Shown here: piece after piece, positions 36,201 to 48,619 of the stretch
Layout: each line of letters starts with the position of its first letter
Position numbering within the stretch: position 1 is the stretch's first letter
Assembly: GCA_033782935.1 (NCBI GenBank)
Contig: JAWQEG010003763.1
Coordinates: 38,501-102,500 of the forward strand
DNA: 64,000 bases
Reading direction: 5' to 3'
Origin: Petrolisthes cinctipes
Taxonomy: Eukaryota; Arthropoda; Malacostraca; Decapoda; Porcellanidae
Made by a program: the position numbers and the translations under genes
Notes under the pieces: model-generated
Database searches by the model: none
The model's input: the letters and a program-made list of their open reading frames with translations, nothing else
Told to the model about the DNA's origin: nothing

Positions 36201-36581
36201 CAAATCTGTGTAAAAGTGGCTATAAATTTCTGGCAATAGTGTATGTACGCAAAATGTCCGTCTATCTCCGCCTTCACAGTACTTTAAGAGTAGTAAAAAA
36301 ATGGCTATAAAACGTTGGCAACACTACAATTGCCAAATTAAATGAGTTAGGAACCTTTGCTAGTATGGTCAAAATAGTACAAACGTGGCTATAGAACATT
36401 GGAAACACTGCAATTATCAGGTTAAATAGGTTAGGAACCTTTGGTAGTATTGCAAAATTCATCTAAAAGTGGTTACAAAACTTTGGCAATATGGTGTGTA
36501 CAACGAAATTGCAGTCTAGCTCTGCCTTTACTGTACTTGATAACTCGTCAAAAAGTGGCTATAAAACGTTGGCAACACTAC
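21203..36581 (+). repeat. Satellite array: 254-bp unit made of three about 85-bp subunits
   Basis: About 60 tandem copies of one unit fill this interval. Anchor words GCTATAAAAC, GCTATAAAAAG and GTTATAAAAC occur in turn: within one unit they sit at 23631, 23715 and 23799, with the next unit at 23885, so spacings are 84, 84 and 86. All three subunits share the pattern TATAAAA.. TT(G/A)G(C/A)AA.ACTGCA, and two of them continue AAATTAAATGGGCTAG, so the unit is a trimer of an older 85-mer. Central units are much more alike than those at the edges (21.2-22.5 and 36.0-36.6 kb). Longer blocks are also reiterated. The many 60-100 aa reading frames here are by-products of the repeat. Confidence 0.97.
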
Positions 36582-37079
36582 AACTTGCTTCACCGAGACA
36601 GACGGTGTTCATGGACTCGAAAAATACGCACGTTTTCTACACTTAATAATCTCGAGTCTATGAACATCGCATGCCTCGGTGAAGCAAGTGAGGCGACAGG
36701 ACTTTTGCCGCCGACTGTCCTTCAGGTTGACCAAGTAGGTCCGACGAAACTCCAAGTTGGGTGAAGCAGTCCGGTGAAACACCCCGTGTGATAGGCGCTT
36801 TAGGCAAAATTACCCTGGTGTGGGTGGGGTATTTGACCCTAAAATGGAAGCACTGGGTGTGTCGCTCATGCTTGTTGACTGATTGTTTGTTTGTTTGTGT
36901 GTTGGTTTGTTGTACAGTCGGCGGCAAAAGTCCTGTCGCCTCACTTGCTTCATCGAGGCATTCGATGTTCATAGACTCGAGATTCCTAAGTGTAAAAAAC
37001 GTGCGTATTTCTCGAATCCATGAACACTGCGTGTCTCGGTGAAGCAGGTGAGGCGACAGGACTTCTGCCGCCGACTGTA
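36582..37079. mobile_element. TA-flanked foldback elements at the satellite edge
   Basis: A complete copy at 36913-37079 is bounded by TA on both sides, with inverted ends CAGTCGGCGGCAAAAGTCC and GGACTTCTGCCGCCGACTG and an inner hairpin around TGTTCAT.GACTCGA. A partial copy (36582-36718) in the other phase begins exactly where satellite similarity stops, at CTTGCTTCACCG. TA duplication and CAGT ends fit Tc1/mariner-type MITEs. A weak degenerate relative of the end (GACTTATGCCGGCAACTGTAC) lies near 61968. Confidence 0.8.
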
Positions 37080-37219
37080 CACGCTCGACGATGCTGAGAC
37101 AATTAAGGTTAGGGTTGCCATTTGTGTGTGTTTGTTTCTTTGTTTATTATACATACTCACACGTTTTGTACATATGCACGTAAGAACGTTTACACACCAA
37201 ACAATGATATTATGATCAT

Positions 37220-37226
<7 letters not shown>

Positions 37227-37272
<46 letters not shown>

Positions 37273-37420
37273 GGTGAAAAATTTGCTTCGTAACAAGATC
37301 TGCGCGCCAGGTGCGAGAATGAGACTCATGGTGGTAGAGTCTTGATGTGGAGGTCAAAGTGGGTTTTTCCAAATCAGCCCAAACGTATATCCTACTGCTG
37401 CAAGTAAGAAAATGTTGAAG

Positions 37421-37453
<33 letters not shown>

Positions 37454-37625
37454 CGCTCCTTTGTGTGTGTGTGTGTGTAGACGCTTCCTTGTGTGTGTGT
37501 AGCTGCTCTCCTGTGTGTGTGTGTGTGTAGCTATTCTCCTGTGTGTGTGTGTGTGTGTGTAACAGCTCTCCTGTGTGTGTGTGTTTGTGTAAATATCCAC
37601 TCTCCTGTGTGTGTGTGTGCTGCGT
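37227..37625. repeat. CT microsatellite and GT-rich minisatellite
   Basis: A CT run (about 37227-37271) is followed after unique sequence by a block (about 37421-37620) of GT runs separated by short spacers such as AGACGCTCCTT and AGCTATTCTCC. The spacers repeat, so this is a compound minisatellite. Confidence 0.9.
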
Positions 37626-39540
<1,915 letters not shown>

Positions 39541-39546
39541 CTTTAG

Positions 39547-39713
39547 TGACGTCACGGATACCGACAACAGCAGGAACATGGCACGGTTTCCTGGCAAACA
39601 GAGGCCGAAGGTCGTATGTGTATAAGGCAGGGGTCTCAGGTATATATAAAGACTGTAAGCTCTCCTACATCACCACTTGAATTCTTGGAGTCACTACAAT
39701 TGAACCAGTCAAG
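39547..39713 (+). promoter_or_regulatory. Promoter and noncoding first exon of cluster gene A
   Basis: A TATA box (TATATATAAAG) lies at 39641-39651. A palindromic CRE-like TGACGTCA lies at 39547-39554, about 90 bases upstream. Transcription probably starts near 39670, and the noncoding first exon would end at 39713 before the donor AAG|GTACCT. The acceptor is TTGTACAG, giving exon start 40078, or CATACAG, giving exon start 40089. Start and splice points are inferred by analogy with the two paralogues. Confidence 0.6.
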
Positions 39714-40090
39714 GTACCTGAACACCTATATTATGTTGACGGCATTACACTATAGGGAGTGAATTATTTCAAGACTATTTTACTTGCTTTTGGAACTCTA
39801 GAAGTTATAGTTGAGGAGCTGCAATGGAAAACCGATGATATATTCATAAACATTATTAGTGAAATTCTATGTTCAGTATCATTCCTGTTACTGTATTATA
39901 TTGTGTACTTATTGTCAAATGGACAGGTAGTCATTTCACGTGCCCACTTATATATGTATAAAATTCATACAACAGCTTCGACAGTCAGTAAAATATTCAC
40001 TTTTGTCATTCTTATTGATGTCGGTTAATATGATTTTTTCATTTTGACTTAATTAACATATAACTAGTCTTGTACAGGTCTCATACAGTG

Positions 40091-41458
40091 ATGAAGGTGA
40101 CGTGGCTGCTGGTGTGTGTGGGAGTACTGTGGACCGGAGTGGACACCTCGCCTTGTTGTGGTATTGGCTTGGCGGTCGTTGGTGGACTTGCCTTCGCTGG
40201 GGTGTGAAGGCTACCATACCATACTAGCCTCTATTTGATGGTTATGGATAATGTAGTCTTGTCCACATACCAGTATAAACACTCATGAATTTCGTGATAA
40301 AAAATGAACGCTGATGATAACTGATTTTAAATGTATACACTCTTCACTTTTGAAAGAATTATTGGTTGCTTATATAACGCCGTGGTTCATTTCCAGGGCG
40401 CGACTGCAGCTAAGCATCATCACAGACATCATCACCATCGTCACAGCTGTGGTAGTTGTGGTTGTGGTGGCTGTGGAGGCTCATGTGGCTGGTGTGGCGG
40501 TCACTACGGCAAGAGGCGGCGAAGGAGTATTGATTTTATAACTTTCCTGGAGGACGCAGAGATCCAGCAAGCATACAACAAGGTAAGAAATGAGGGAAAC
40601 TCAATACTTCACTTTCCTGTATAGGACTTACTTGTGTTGACTCGGGTCTATTGTATATATTTACTAAAAATTTTAATGAGATTTGGTTGCGTCTACAAAA
40701 TTATATACAAAAACACAGACGAACTGATAAACTATACTTTAATACTGAACTTTACTTACCTGTGCCTTGATGCAGATCGCAGTGGAAGACAAGGACGAGT
40801 GTGGGCTTCGATTGGTGTGTGAGTTGGCCCAGAAGGACCCTCGGGAACTGGCTGACGATGAAGTCCAGATTCTTCTTCCATACAGGTCAGTAATTGTTCT
40901 GAAATATAAAGACCAGCAATATGTGTATGCTTATATTATACTGAATATTATGACTGGTCTCTTCTTCATATTGCAGAATTAACAACTATGTAGGTTACTA
41001 TGGAGAACACATAAATTAGTAGTAAAAAGTTTTATCTTTCAGCATTGAGAGTATCACGGTAGTACAAACTTCACGCAATACATAGACAATATAATTATGT
41101 ATTGTGATGTCAGTGAACTAGATAAGTGTTGTATTGTAATTGATTCACTGTATATATGGCATGTCAGATGATGGGAAACTTTAACAATAACACCTCCTGG
41201 ATATTTATTATGGCACGTGACTGACAACACAGAATAACTAATTAATTAAACTGGAGCCTTGTGTTGTCTTTCCTGTATAGTGGGTCAGGTGAGAGTGACG
41301 GCACAGTGTATGGTAACTACGACGAGGCAGCTTGGCACGGGCAGGAGGGTCACCAATGCCACACCCGGTACCCTCTGTGTGCCTTCACCGCCAGCCAGAT
41401 CATGGAGGAATACCGCAACTACAACTCCAACAACCAAACCTTCACACCACTATCATAA
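40091..41458 (+). CDS. Cluster gene A: secreted His-rich precursor with four-Cys DM4/12-like domain, 194 aa
   Basis: Coding exons are 40091-40201, 40397-40582, 40776-40885 and 41281-41458 (phases 0, 0, 2), joining to 194 aa. Residues 1-about 19 form a signal peptide. Then come PCCGIG (21-26) and a small-residue hydrophobic run ending GGLAFAG|GA at the exon junction. Residues 44-53 are nearly all histidine with two arginines. A Cys/Gly block with CGCGGCGG and CGWCGG follows (to residue 72). KRRRR (76-80) before S81 is a strong furin-type site. The C-terminal part has cysteines at 108, 114, 162 and 169 in the pattern CGLRLVCELA ... Y.EAAWHGQ ... C...YPLC. This matches the layout of the arthropod DM4/12 family (C.LR..CE.A, then Y..A...G, C...Y..C), though the match is from memory of the pattern. 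Function is unknown. The donor of coding exon 1 is GTGTGA, weaker than the GTGAGT of its paralogues. Confidence 0.85.
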
Positions 41459-41794
41459 AATCATCGGTTTCGTCTCGAGTTGCTACTAAATTATTATTGC
41501 ATCGCCAATGTAACTTTATCTCAGTAAAGTATTATAATTATGCACCTGTGTGAGATATTTCATTGTTTTTTTTCCTTCAGACATGACCAGCAGCAACATG
41601 ACAAAACTACACTTAAGCACATCATTTCCATAATTATATTCTCAAGGACAAATTTCGTAATACCTGACAATGCATATATAGAGACTGTATAATAACACAA
41701 TCCACATAAAAAAAAAAAAAAATAAGAATGGGTTACTTGTTAGCTCCTCATCTTTACACAAACACATATATATACTACACAACACATTCACATT

Positions 41795-42050
41795 AAGGGG
41801 GTGCGGGAGTAGGGGACAGGCTTGGGGGGGGGGTTTAGGGGGGTGCGGGAATAGTGGGACAGGCTTGGGGGTGGGTAGAAAGCCTGTCCCCTATTCCCGC
41901 ACCCCCCTAACCCCCCCCCTACTCCCGCACCCTCCAAGCCTGTCCCCTACTCCCACACACCCCAAAACCCCCCCAAGCCTGTCCCCCTACTCCCGCACCC
42001 CCCTAAACTCCCCCCCAAGCTTGTCCCCCTATTCCCGCACCCCCTTAATG
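41795..42050. repeat. G-rich minisatellite present in both orientations
   Basis: Units with GGGGTGCGGGAGTAGGGGAC and AGGCTTGGGGG lie at 41795-41875 and then appear reverse-complemented several times at 41880-42050. The whole block can fold back on itself, and the G-runs could form quadruplexes. Confidence 0.85.
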
Positions 42051-42118
42051 TACTATAAATGTTTACTACCCCCTTAATTAAGAGTAAAAAATACACTAAG
42101 GTTACAGAAACTACGGAA

Positions 42119-42305
42119 TTAACCATAAAAGGGAGGAATCTCTTGTTGGTAAATTGGAAGGCTACTGATTCCTCCAAACTATGCCAGGACACACACAGAC
42201 AACCCCATGCAGTGTTACTAATAGGGGATCTGTTTCATGGCATAATTTATGGAGGAATCACTAGGCCATCACTTTATTTATACCAACAACAGATTCCTCC
42301 CTTAA
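42119..42305. mobile_element. TTAA MITE, family 1, copy a
   Basis: The element lies between TTAA at 42119-42122 and TTAA at 42302-42305. The ends are GGGAGGAATCTCTTGTTGGT and the complement of GGGAGGAATCTGTTGTTGGT. The inside has GATTCCTCCAAACTATGCCA. Copies b and c are at 55490-55667 and 61496-61666. Confidence 0.8.
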
Positions 42306-42308
42306 TAT

Positions 42309-42483
42309 GATACAGTATTTTATAATTATAATGATACAGTATTTGTAATTATAATGATACAGTATTTTGTAATTATAATGATACAGTATTTGTAATTATA
42401 ATGATACAGTATTTTGTAATTATAATGATACAGTATTTTGTAATTATAATGATACAGTATTTGTAATTATAATGATAGAGTAT
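42309..42483 (+). repeat. Tandem repeat of 22-24 bp
   Basis: The unit AATTATAATGATACAGTATTT, with a variable TTG/TG end, is repeated about seven times without interruption. It starts four bases after the end of the preceding MITE. Confidence 0.9.
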
Positions 42484-42929
42484 TTTATTTAATCCCATTC
42501 AGTCAGAACACCGGAATCTCCCTCCTTCCTTCCTTCCTTCATACCTTCCTTCCTTTTATTTACATTTTGGTAGGACTTTCCCCTCCAAGACTGATTACAT
42601 AAGTCCCTGAACTCCCACCACACTTTGTTAAGGGAGGAGATGAGGTTGCAGGAGTCGAGGTGTGTGTGTGTATGTGTGTGTGTGTGTGTGTGTGTTTTTT
42701 TTATTTTTTATTTTTTTATTATTATTTTTTTTTTGGGGTGGGGTGGGGGGAGGGAATACCTGACGTTTTATACACCATGCACTCAGTATCATAGTAGGGT
42801 CTGTGGGATATAATACGACATATATATAGGGCTTTTGTCCATCACTACTATTTATTTATTACGTTTTGTTCTGGTTTTTGTTTAGTCTGTCTGGTCTTCA
42901 AGTGTCAGTAATTAGGACGAGTTTTGTGG

Positions 42930-43180
42930 GGGATGTATATATATAGGTGTGTGGGAAGTATGTATAGGTGTGGGTGAAGTATGTATAGGTGTGGGGGAAG
43001 TATATATAGGTGTGGAGGAAGTATATATAGGTGTGTGGGAAGTATATATAGGTGTGGGGGAAGTATAGGGAGGTGGGGGAAGTACAAGGGGGTGGGGGAA
43101 GTACAGGGAGATGGGGGAAGTACAGGGGGGTGGGGGAAGTACTGGGGGGTGGGGGAAGTATAGGGGGGTGGGGGAAGAAT
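42930..43180 (+). repeat. GTGTGGGGGAAGTATATATAG minisatellite
   Basis: The unit of about 20-22 bases evolves along the array from GTGTGGGGGAAGTATATAT to GGTGGGGGAAGTACAGGG. It shows a gradient of unit types typical of unequal exchange. Chance reading frames cover it on both strands. Confidence 0.9.
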
Positions 43181-43598
43181 GGAGGGGAGGGGGGGGCTGG
43201 AGAGGGTGGCATGGGGTGTAGAGGAAGGAGTAGAGGAGAAGGATGGATGGATAGATTGATTGATTGATTGATTGATATTAGGCACCACAACAGCGAGGTC
43301 ATATAGCGCCAGAAAAAGGTGATATAGAGAGGTGTGACAGGAAGCAGGAAGGAAAATAGAAAAAAAAAGAGCCATAGAGGTGAAGGAAGAGTGTATTATG
43401 TCATGTAAGGAGGATGACTGGGGAGGAATGAGATGAATAGGATGAGCTCACTGGCACGAGTTATGCAAAAAAAAAAAGAAAGAAAGATAAAGTTACATAA
43501 TTATATATATATTATATATATATAATTATGTAACTTTATATATTATACTGTACCTCCTTTTTCACCTTTCTAACGAGGAGAATTTAATTAAAGCCTCA

Positions 43599-43752
43599 TT
43601 AAAGACCCTGTGATCGTGTATGAGAATTGGAGACTTCTGATTCCTCCTGACTATGCCACGAAACGGGCTCCTTCCCTATAGGTGGTGTTTCGTGGTATTA
43701 TTTGAAGGACTCGTTCATCTCCAATTTTCTGACTACATCACATGGTCCTTAA
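43599..43752. mobile_element. TTAA MITE, family 2, copy a
   Basis: It is flanked by TTAA at 43599-43602 and 43749-43752. The left end is GACCCTGTGATCGTGTATG. The right end is the complement of GGACCATGTGATGTAGTC. It has inner AATTGGAGA arms and the shared GATTCCTCCTGACTATGCCA word. Confidence 0.82.
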
Positions 43753-43912
43753 GAGGATAATACACTTTTGGTACACTAGAGCGCCTTGATTCCTCCAAAG
43801 TATGCCAGGAAACAGGACTAGTTAAACAAAAATAATGGTGGCCTGTTGTTGCTTGAAATAGTTTGGAGGAATCAGTTACTCCAAATATACCAATACTGTA
43901 CTCTCCCTTTAG
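43749..43912. mobile_element. TTAA MITE, family 3, copy a (shares TTAA with family 2)
   Basis: It starts at the same TTAA that closes the family 2 copy. It reads GAGGATAATACACTTTTGG at the left and ends near CTGTACTCTCCCTTT. The inside holds GATTCCTCCAAAGTATGCCA and GTTTGGAGGAATCAG, complementary words that form an inner hairpin. The right TTAA is degraded. Confidence 0.7.
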
Positions 43913-44062
43913 TTAGTTCATACCCCTGTGTACCCTCTCTTGGGACACGGAAAAGGGCAATTTACTAAACATTCCCAACTTTGACATATTGTAGGTGACA
44001 AATTATTACCAAGTCTGTGATGATTTATATTTCTAAATGCACGACGATTACCTTTATTATTA

Positions 44063-44120
44063 TTATTAGTAGTAGTAGTAGTAGTAGTAGCAGAAGTAGT
44101 AGTAGAAGTAGTAGTAGTAG
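44063..44120 (+). repeat. AGT trinucleotide microsatellite
   Basis: About 18 AGT units with two interruptions (CAGAAGT, AGAAGT) lie between the MITE block and the promoter of cluster gene B. Confidence 0.9.
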
Positions 44121-44445
44121 TATTTTGTAGGGTGAACAATGTCACTCTTGAATATACGTCTCACTTGGTAGCAAATTTCTTCTCAAGCCTAGGAAGCCAA
44201 CCGACCACAACAAAACACACTTCATCTCATTGTATACCCTGCATGGGACACACCATTGTTACAGTACTGTGTATACACGTACAGTACAGTACAGTCCTCG
44301 ACAAAGCATGCTTCCCTTGCCTCATTCCTCTCTGCCTCTTCATTTTATTCATCAAGGGCTTATCTCTTTCCTCTTTCTTTCTCTCTTATTACTTTCCTTT
44401 CTTGCCTCTCATTCACATAGCCTCCAGGCCTTCCCAGGATAAGTC

Positions 44446-44583
44446 TTACGTCATCCTGGCCACAATATCTCACTATATATACTCGCTGCCCAACCTGTCC
44501 CTCCCTCTCCTCCAGTATCAACACTCTCTTGAGCAACATTGACGTCTGTGAAGGAGCTCGAGTGTATACAGTACAGTAGTCAG
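44446..44583 (+). promoter_or_regulatory. Promoter and noncoding first exon of cluster gene B
   Basis: TTACGTCA (CRE-like, 44446-44453) lies about 28 bases before a TATATATA box (44474-44481). An initiator-like CCAGT follows at 44512-44516. The inferred noncoding exon ends at 44583 before the donor CAG|GTAGGA. The acceptor CCTACAG at 44951-44957 puts the second exon 13 bases before the start codon. Confidence 0.6.
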
Positions 44584-44970
44584 GTAGGACACATCAAGGT
44601 TTATGTTATATATTGTCATTTTTTGAAAACAATAAAATTTGGGATAGACAAGAATATGAAGTAGTAGTCCGGTGGTAATAAAGTGAGCAGTATTTTTAGT
44701 GAGAATTATTAATGTCCACAACACCAGCAAGTTATTATAATTCTCTACCATTTTAACCCAAAGACAACTGCTGATGATAATCTTTTTCCATCTCTAACCA
44801 CAAATGATTCAACTTGCAAATGGTTAGCACGACTTTTCAAAACGTGAACACTTCCTTTCAAAGTACAGTAACCCAATATTGCTTTTAGAACGTCTGGTGG
44901 ATCAGAATAATACCAGACAAAGTTAACTTTCACAGGAAAATCCCAGTTGTCCTACAGACCTAATCGTGGA

Positions 44971-46954
44971 ATGATGGATGTGCGTGTGAGTGTGTGGGCG
45001 TGGGTGACCTTGGTGGTGTTGCTGTCGGCCCCACTCCTCCAAACACCCACCACCACCCAGGCTGCCGCTGCCCCACACAACCAAAGACGAGGGGGACGGT
45101 TTGTGGCGGGGGCTCTGGGCTTCATAGGAGTGAGTTACGATTGTTGATTGCACGAAAAACAAAAAACTGTATACACAGGCCTTTTCATCGTATTTCATAT
45201 CTTTACCTATAATTATAATGCATTTACTAATAATAAGGAAACGCTCAGAATCAAATAGTTATATAAGTGAGACATTTGTCTCTGGAAGGCGATGTTTATT
45301 CATAACAAAAACACACCCAGGAACAATTGGTTACAAGACACATTTGTTTCTGTCTGTATAGGGGTTCCTCCTTGGACGACACAGTGGTAGGCGCCAAGGA
45401 GGGTGTAGAGGCTGTGGCGGCGGCTGTGGTGGCTGTGGTGGTGGTAAAGGTGGATGTGGTTGGTGCGGCGGTGGTCACTACGGAAGGAAGAGGAGGAGCA
45501 TCGACGAGGTCATGGAGAAAGACGCCCTAGAGGAGATGTATCTGAAGGTGGGAAGGGGTCGCGTAGGGGGGAATGTGTTTGTTATTTGATTTTCTTGACA
45601 GGTGAAATGTTCTAATTTCTTGACTTTCCTTACATTTCCTCCTCTTCCTCGTGGGTTGTTGCCATCAAAACTGGAGGGATTGGAGGGTGGGGAGGAACCT
45701 TCTACTATTTTATCCTTTCTCTCTACTAGTAGATAGTAGCTTAGACCAACAGGTCTGCTACTGTTTGTTTTCTTTTGTATTCCTCCTCCTCCTTCGTTGT
45801 TGAATTTTCTTACAACTTCTTCTCCTCCTGCTGTTCCTAACTAGATTAATTAATGAAGGAACAACGGACTCGTGATTAAAAATATAAATAGGCTAATAAT
45901 GAGTTTACAGGATGAAGCTTCCCTAATTGTAACATCATATCTTGGGAAAACTCTAATCTAAAGTTACAAGCCATGCGAAGAAAAGAGAATCCAACGAAAT
46001 TTGACATTATAGGTTGTAATTTCGTAGTGACAAAGCATAGAGGATTTTAATTACTGTGGTGTACTAAGACCAATATGCAATCTATCACATAAAAATAATA
46101 TATTCGTGCAGAGTATAGTATAAATTATACCCTGTGAAGATGTTAATACCTATGAATCTATTATATAAACTGTGTGAGGTGTTAGTAAGTAATAAATCAA
46201 GTGAGATGTTAGTATGTGAGGTGTTATTAAGGATTCTATCATATCAAATATGTGAGATGTTGGTAAGTAATCTATTGTATAAATAATGCGACGAATTAGA
46301 AAGAAATACATTATGTGAGGAGCTGATTATAGGATTACTTATGTGAGGTGTTAGGAAGACTACGTTTTCACTGTCTCATTTCAGGTGGCCGAGGAAGACG
46401 TGGACGGGTGTGGACTGAGACTGGTGTGTGAGTTGGCACAGAAGGACCCCAACTACCTCACTGGCCACGAAACGCTCCTTCTACTGCCATACAGGTGATC
46501 TCTCTCTCTCTCTCCTCCTCTTAAAACAGATTCTCACGATGGCCACGAGATGCTCTCTCTGTATACTACCCCTTACAGATGACCCCTCTCTCTCTAAAAG
46601 CTGATACTCAAGTTCGTAATACATGGGGAAACATTAGTCGAGCGAGCATCGTTTCATGAAGCACTATTTATTCTATCCCGTGACCGAATGATTTTATGGT
46701 TCATGACTGACTGCACATTATCAATCACTGTTCGGCCCAAATCTCACAGTGATATAATTATTGTTTGTCTTTGTTACAGAGGGCGAGAGGACAGCGACGT
46801 GGGGACTTACTTTGGCCAGTATGACAAAGCGGTGTGGCACGGTCAGAAGGGTAACCCGTGTTCTGAATTGTACTCTTTGTGTTCCTACCCAGCTCGTTCC
46901 ATCATGGCTTACATCCCACTCAACACCACACTCCATCACGAACACCAAGAGTGA
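44971..46954 (+). CDS. Cluster gene B: secreted Gly/Cys-rich precursor with four-Cys DM4/12-like domain, 209 aa
   Basis: Coding exons are 44971-45129, 45362-45547, 46385-46494 and 46780-46954 (phases 0, 0, 2), joining to 209 aa. The start is the first ATG after the predicted acceptor. A second ATG follows at once. The signal peptide is about residues 1-33, with a VTLVVLLSAPLL core and TTTQAAAA. After RRGGR comes a glycine-zipper stretch, FVAGALGFIG|GFLLG, then basic RHSGRRQ and Cys/Gly repeats ending CGWCGGG. GRKRR (94-98) before S99 is a furin-type site. The C-terminal domain has cysteines at 124, 130, 179 and 186 with CGLRLVCELAQKDP, YDKAVWHGQK and C..LYSLC. It lacks the PCC pair of genes A and C. 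An ATTAAA poly(A) signal lies at 47022-47027. Intron 2 is empty of recognisable elements. Confidence 0.87.
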
Positions 46955-48610
46955 ACAAACCATTTCCCTAATCAGTGTTGTGAACCATTTTTTTTCCTTG
47001 AGACTTTGTTCTGAAACTAAAATTAAAGCTATTTCTCCACACAAAGTAATTTATTGTTCCTCTATTGATATTTATTGTCTTCAAACATACGCCACTCTCC
47101 TAAGAATGAGGCGATAATTTAAAGGTTGTTTGTTTATATCAGTAATTTTAATGTGATTTACACAATGACTTGTCACAGGGATAATCACAACAAATCATTC
47201 TGAAAATACTATATAATTTTCCACTTTGTATTTCCTTCTCATAGAGTTCATCGATACGTTATATATAATACACTGTATATCAAACTGTATATAAACACAA
47301 AATTCTCACACCGATTTCTGGACTGTACCAAACACTAAAAGGCCAAGGAAATATCGCAATCTTGGTTATTTAAACAGTCCCACGCCGGCTCCTTCTGCCA
47401 CCAACACAAACATAACAGTTAGTATAATTAGTGTGTGCAGCCTACAGGGACACTAAACACACAATGCACACTCAATATGGCAAGAAGAAGAAGGTTTGTC
47501 TGGAGGTTGCAGGAGTGGCAGGAATGCTACAGCTAAAGTGGTCTAAAGGTAAAGTCAAATAACAAAACGGTAACAGCATATACCGTAATTATATAGGTGA
47601 AGAGAAATATATGAGATAATCATTTTGTTTAATTAATGGGACGCCTCTGACCAAATGACGAGTCTAAGGTTGACAAACAGGTCTAAAGCACCCATTATCC
47701 ACTCAGTCATATATAGTGAGTCCTGGAAGAACCACACACCTCACATCTGCGTCATTCGTCCCGGTGAGAGTTAAAAGGTATCCATCAGAGCAAGATAAAA
47801 CCCCTGTCTCATCTCTTTGCACAACTCTCCAAACACAGTACGTCTTTTAGTGGACTCTGTTTACTCCGCTGTGTTGCTCTATTTAGATCTTCTAAGATAC
47901 TGTATAGCCACTACATGCAGCTCTCTAGGATTATGAAATAGGGAATACTACCAATATTAGTTCTATTGCTGCAGGATGTGATATAAAGCCGAGGCGGACC
48001 TTCTACATATACAGTAGAGTACAAGATGGTGTTACTCCTCACTACTGGGTTTGAAGTATTTGACAATATTTGCTGTGTGTAATAACCCTCTTAGTCTATT
48101 TTCCATAACAGATAATCCTGCGCATTGCGTAACATGGGTACGGATGTGTTAGAGTGAGTGTGGATATGTCTGTGTGCATGTGCTTCAACATCTATAAGTA
48201 TGCGTAACGTCAAACATGGTTACGGATTTGAGAACTACGCGATTATGCAAAAGTAGAAAAATAACGTGTTTGCAACAATCAGCAAAACACTTCATCAATC
48301 CGCAGAGAAGTGTATAGACGAGTCTTCGACCACAACAAAGCCATAATAATGATGATCTCCCTCCCTCCACAACGCGGCTCATGAGAAATGTAACTCACTC
48401 CCCTTCAGAGGCTTGAACAACCACACCCACACTGTCTCTTTTGTTATGATAATCAACATCAGCCCAACACTCCCCCACCCCGACACACACTCCATTTATT
48501 CTTCTATTTTCTTTCCCCCGGTCGGAGTGTTTGCCCTTCTGTCGTGCCTCGCCTCATCCGTCTCATCAGCTGCTACAAGGTCAAGGATGAGAGGAGCGAG
48601 TCATGACCAG
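46955..48610. other. Spacer between cluster genes B and C; nothing recognised
   Basis: Apart from the probable gene B 3' UTR and poly(A) signal at its start, this stretch of about 1.6 kb shows no convincing ORF, repeat family or RNA gene. It is AT-rich, becoming GC-richer just before the gene C promoter. Confidence 0.5.
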
Positions 48611-48619
48611 CCCTGACCT

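Larger units (their letters stand above)
41459..44440. other. Spacer between cluster genes A and B: minisatellites and MITEs
   Basis: No further gene is seen. Contents in order are the G-rich foldback minisatellite (41795-42050), the TTAA MITE at 42119-42305, a tandem repeat of 22-24 bp (42309-42483), a GT run (42659-42694), a minisatellite with GTGTGGGGGAAGTATA units (42930-43180), an AT palindrome (about 43485-43540), two abutting TTAA MITEs (43599-43912) and an AGT microsatellite (44063-44120). Confidence 0.6.

Noticed and set aside
21734..36462. Dozens of 60-100 aa reading frames on both strands that look like a protein family
   Set aside because: They are translations of the satellite unit. 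The 254-bp period is not a multiple of three, frames close at each unit, and there are no starts, splice signals or codon bias.
21203..36581. CRISPR-like regularly spaced repeats
   Set aside because: The genome is eukaryotic, the repeat is contiguous with no unique spacers, and the unit is far too long.
42898..43375. Pro/His/Thr/Tyr-rich ORFs on the minus strand
   Set aside because: They are translations of the GTGTGGGGGAAGTATA minisatellite.
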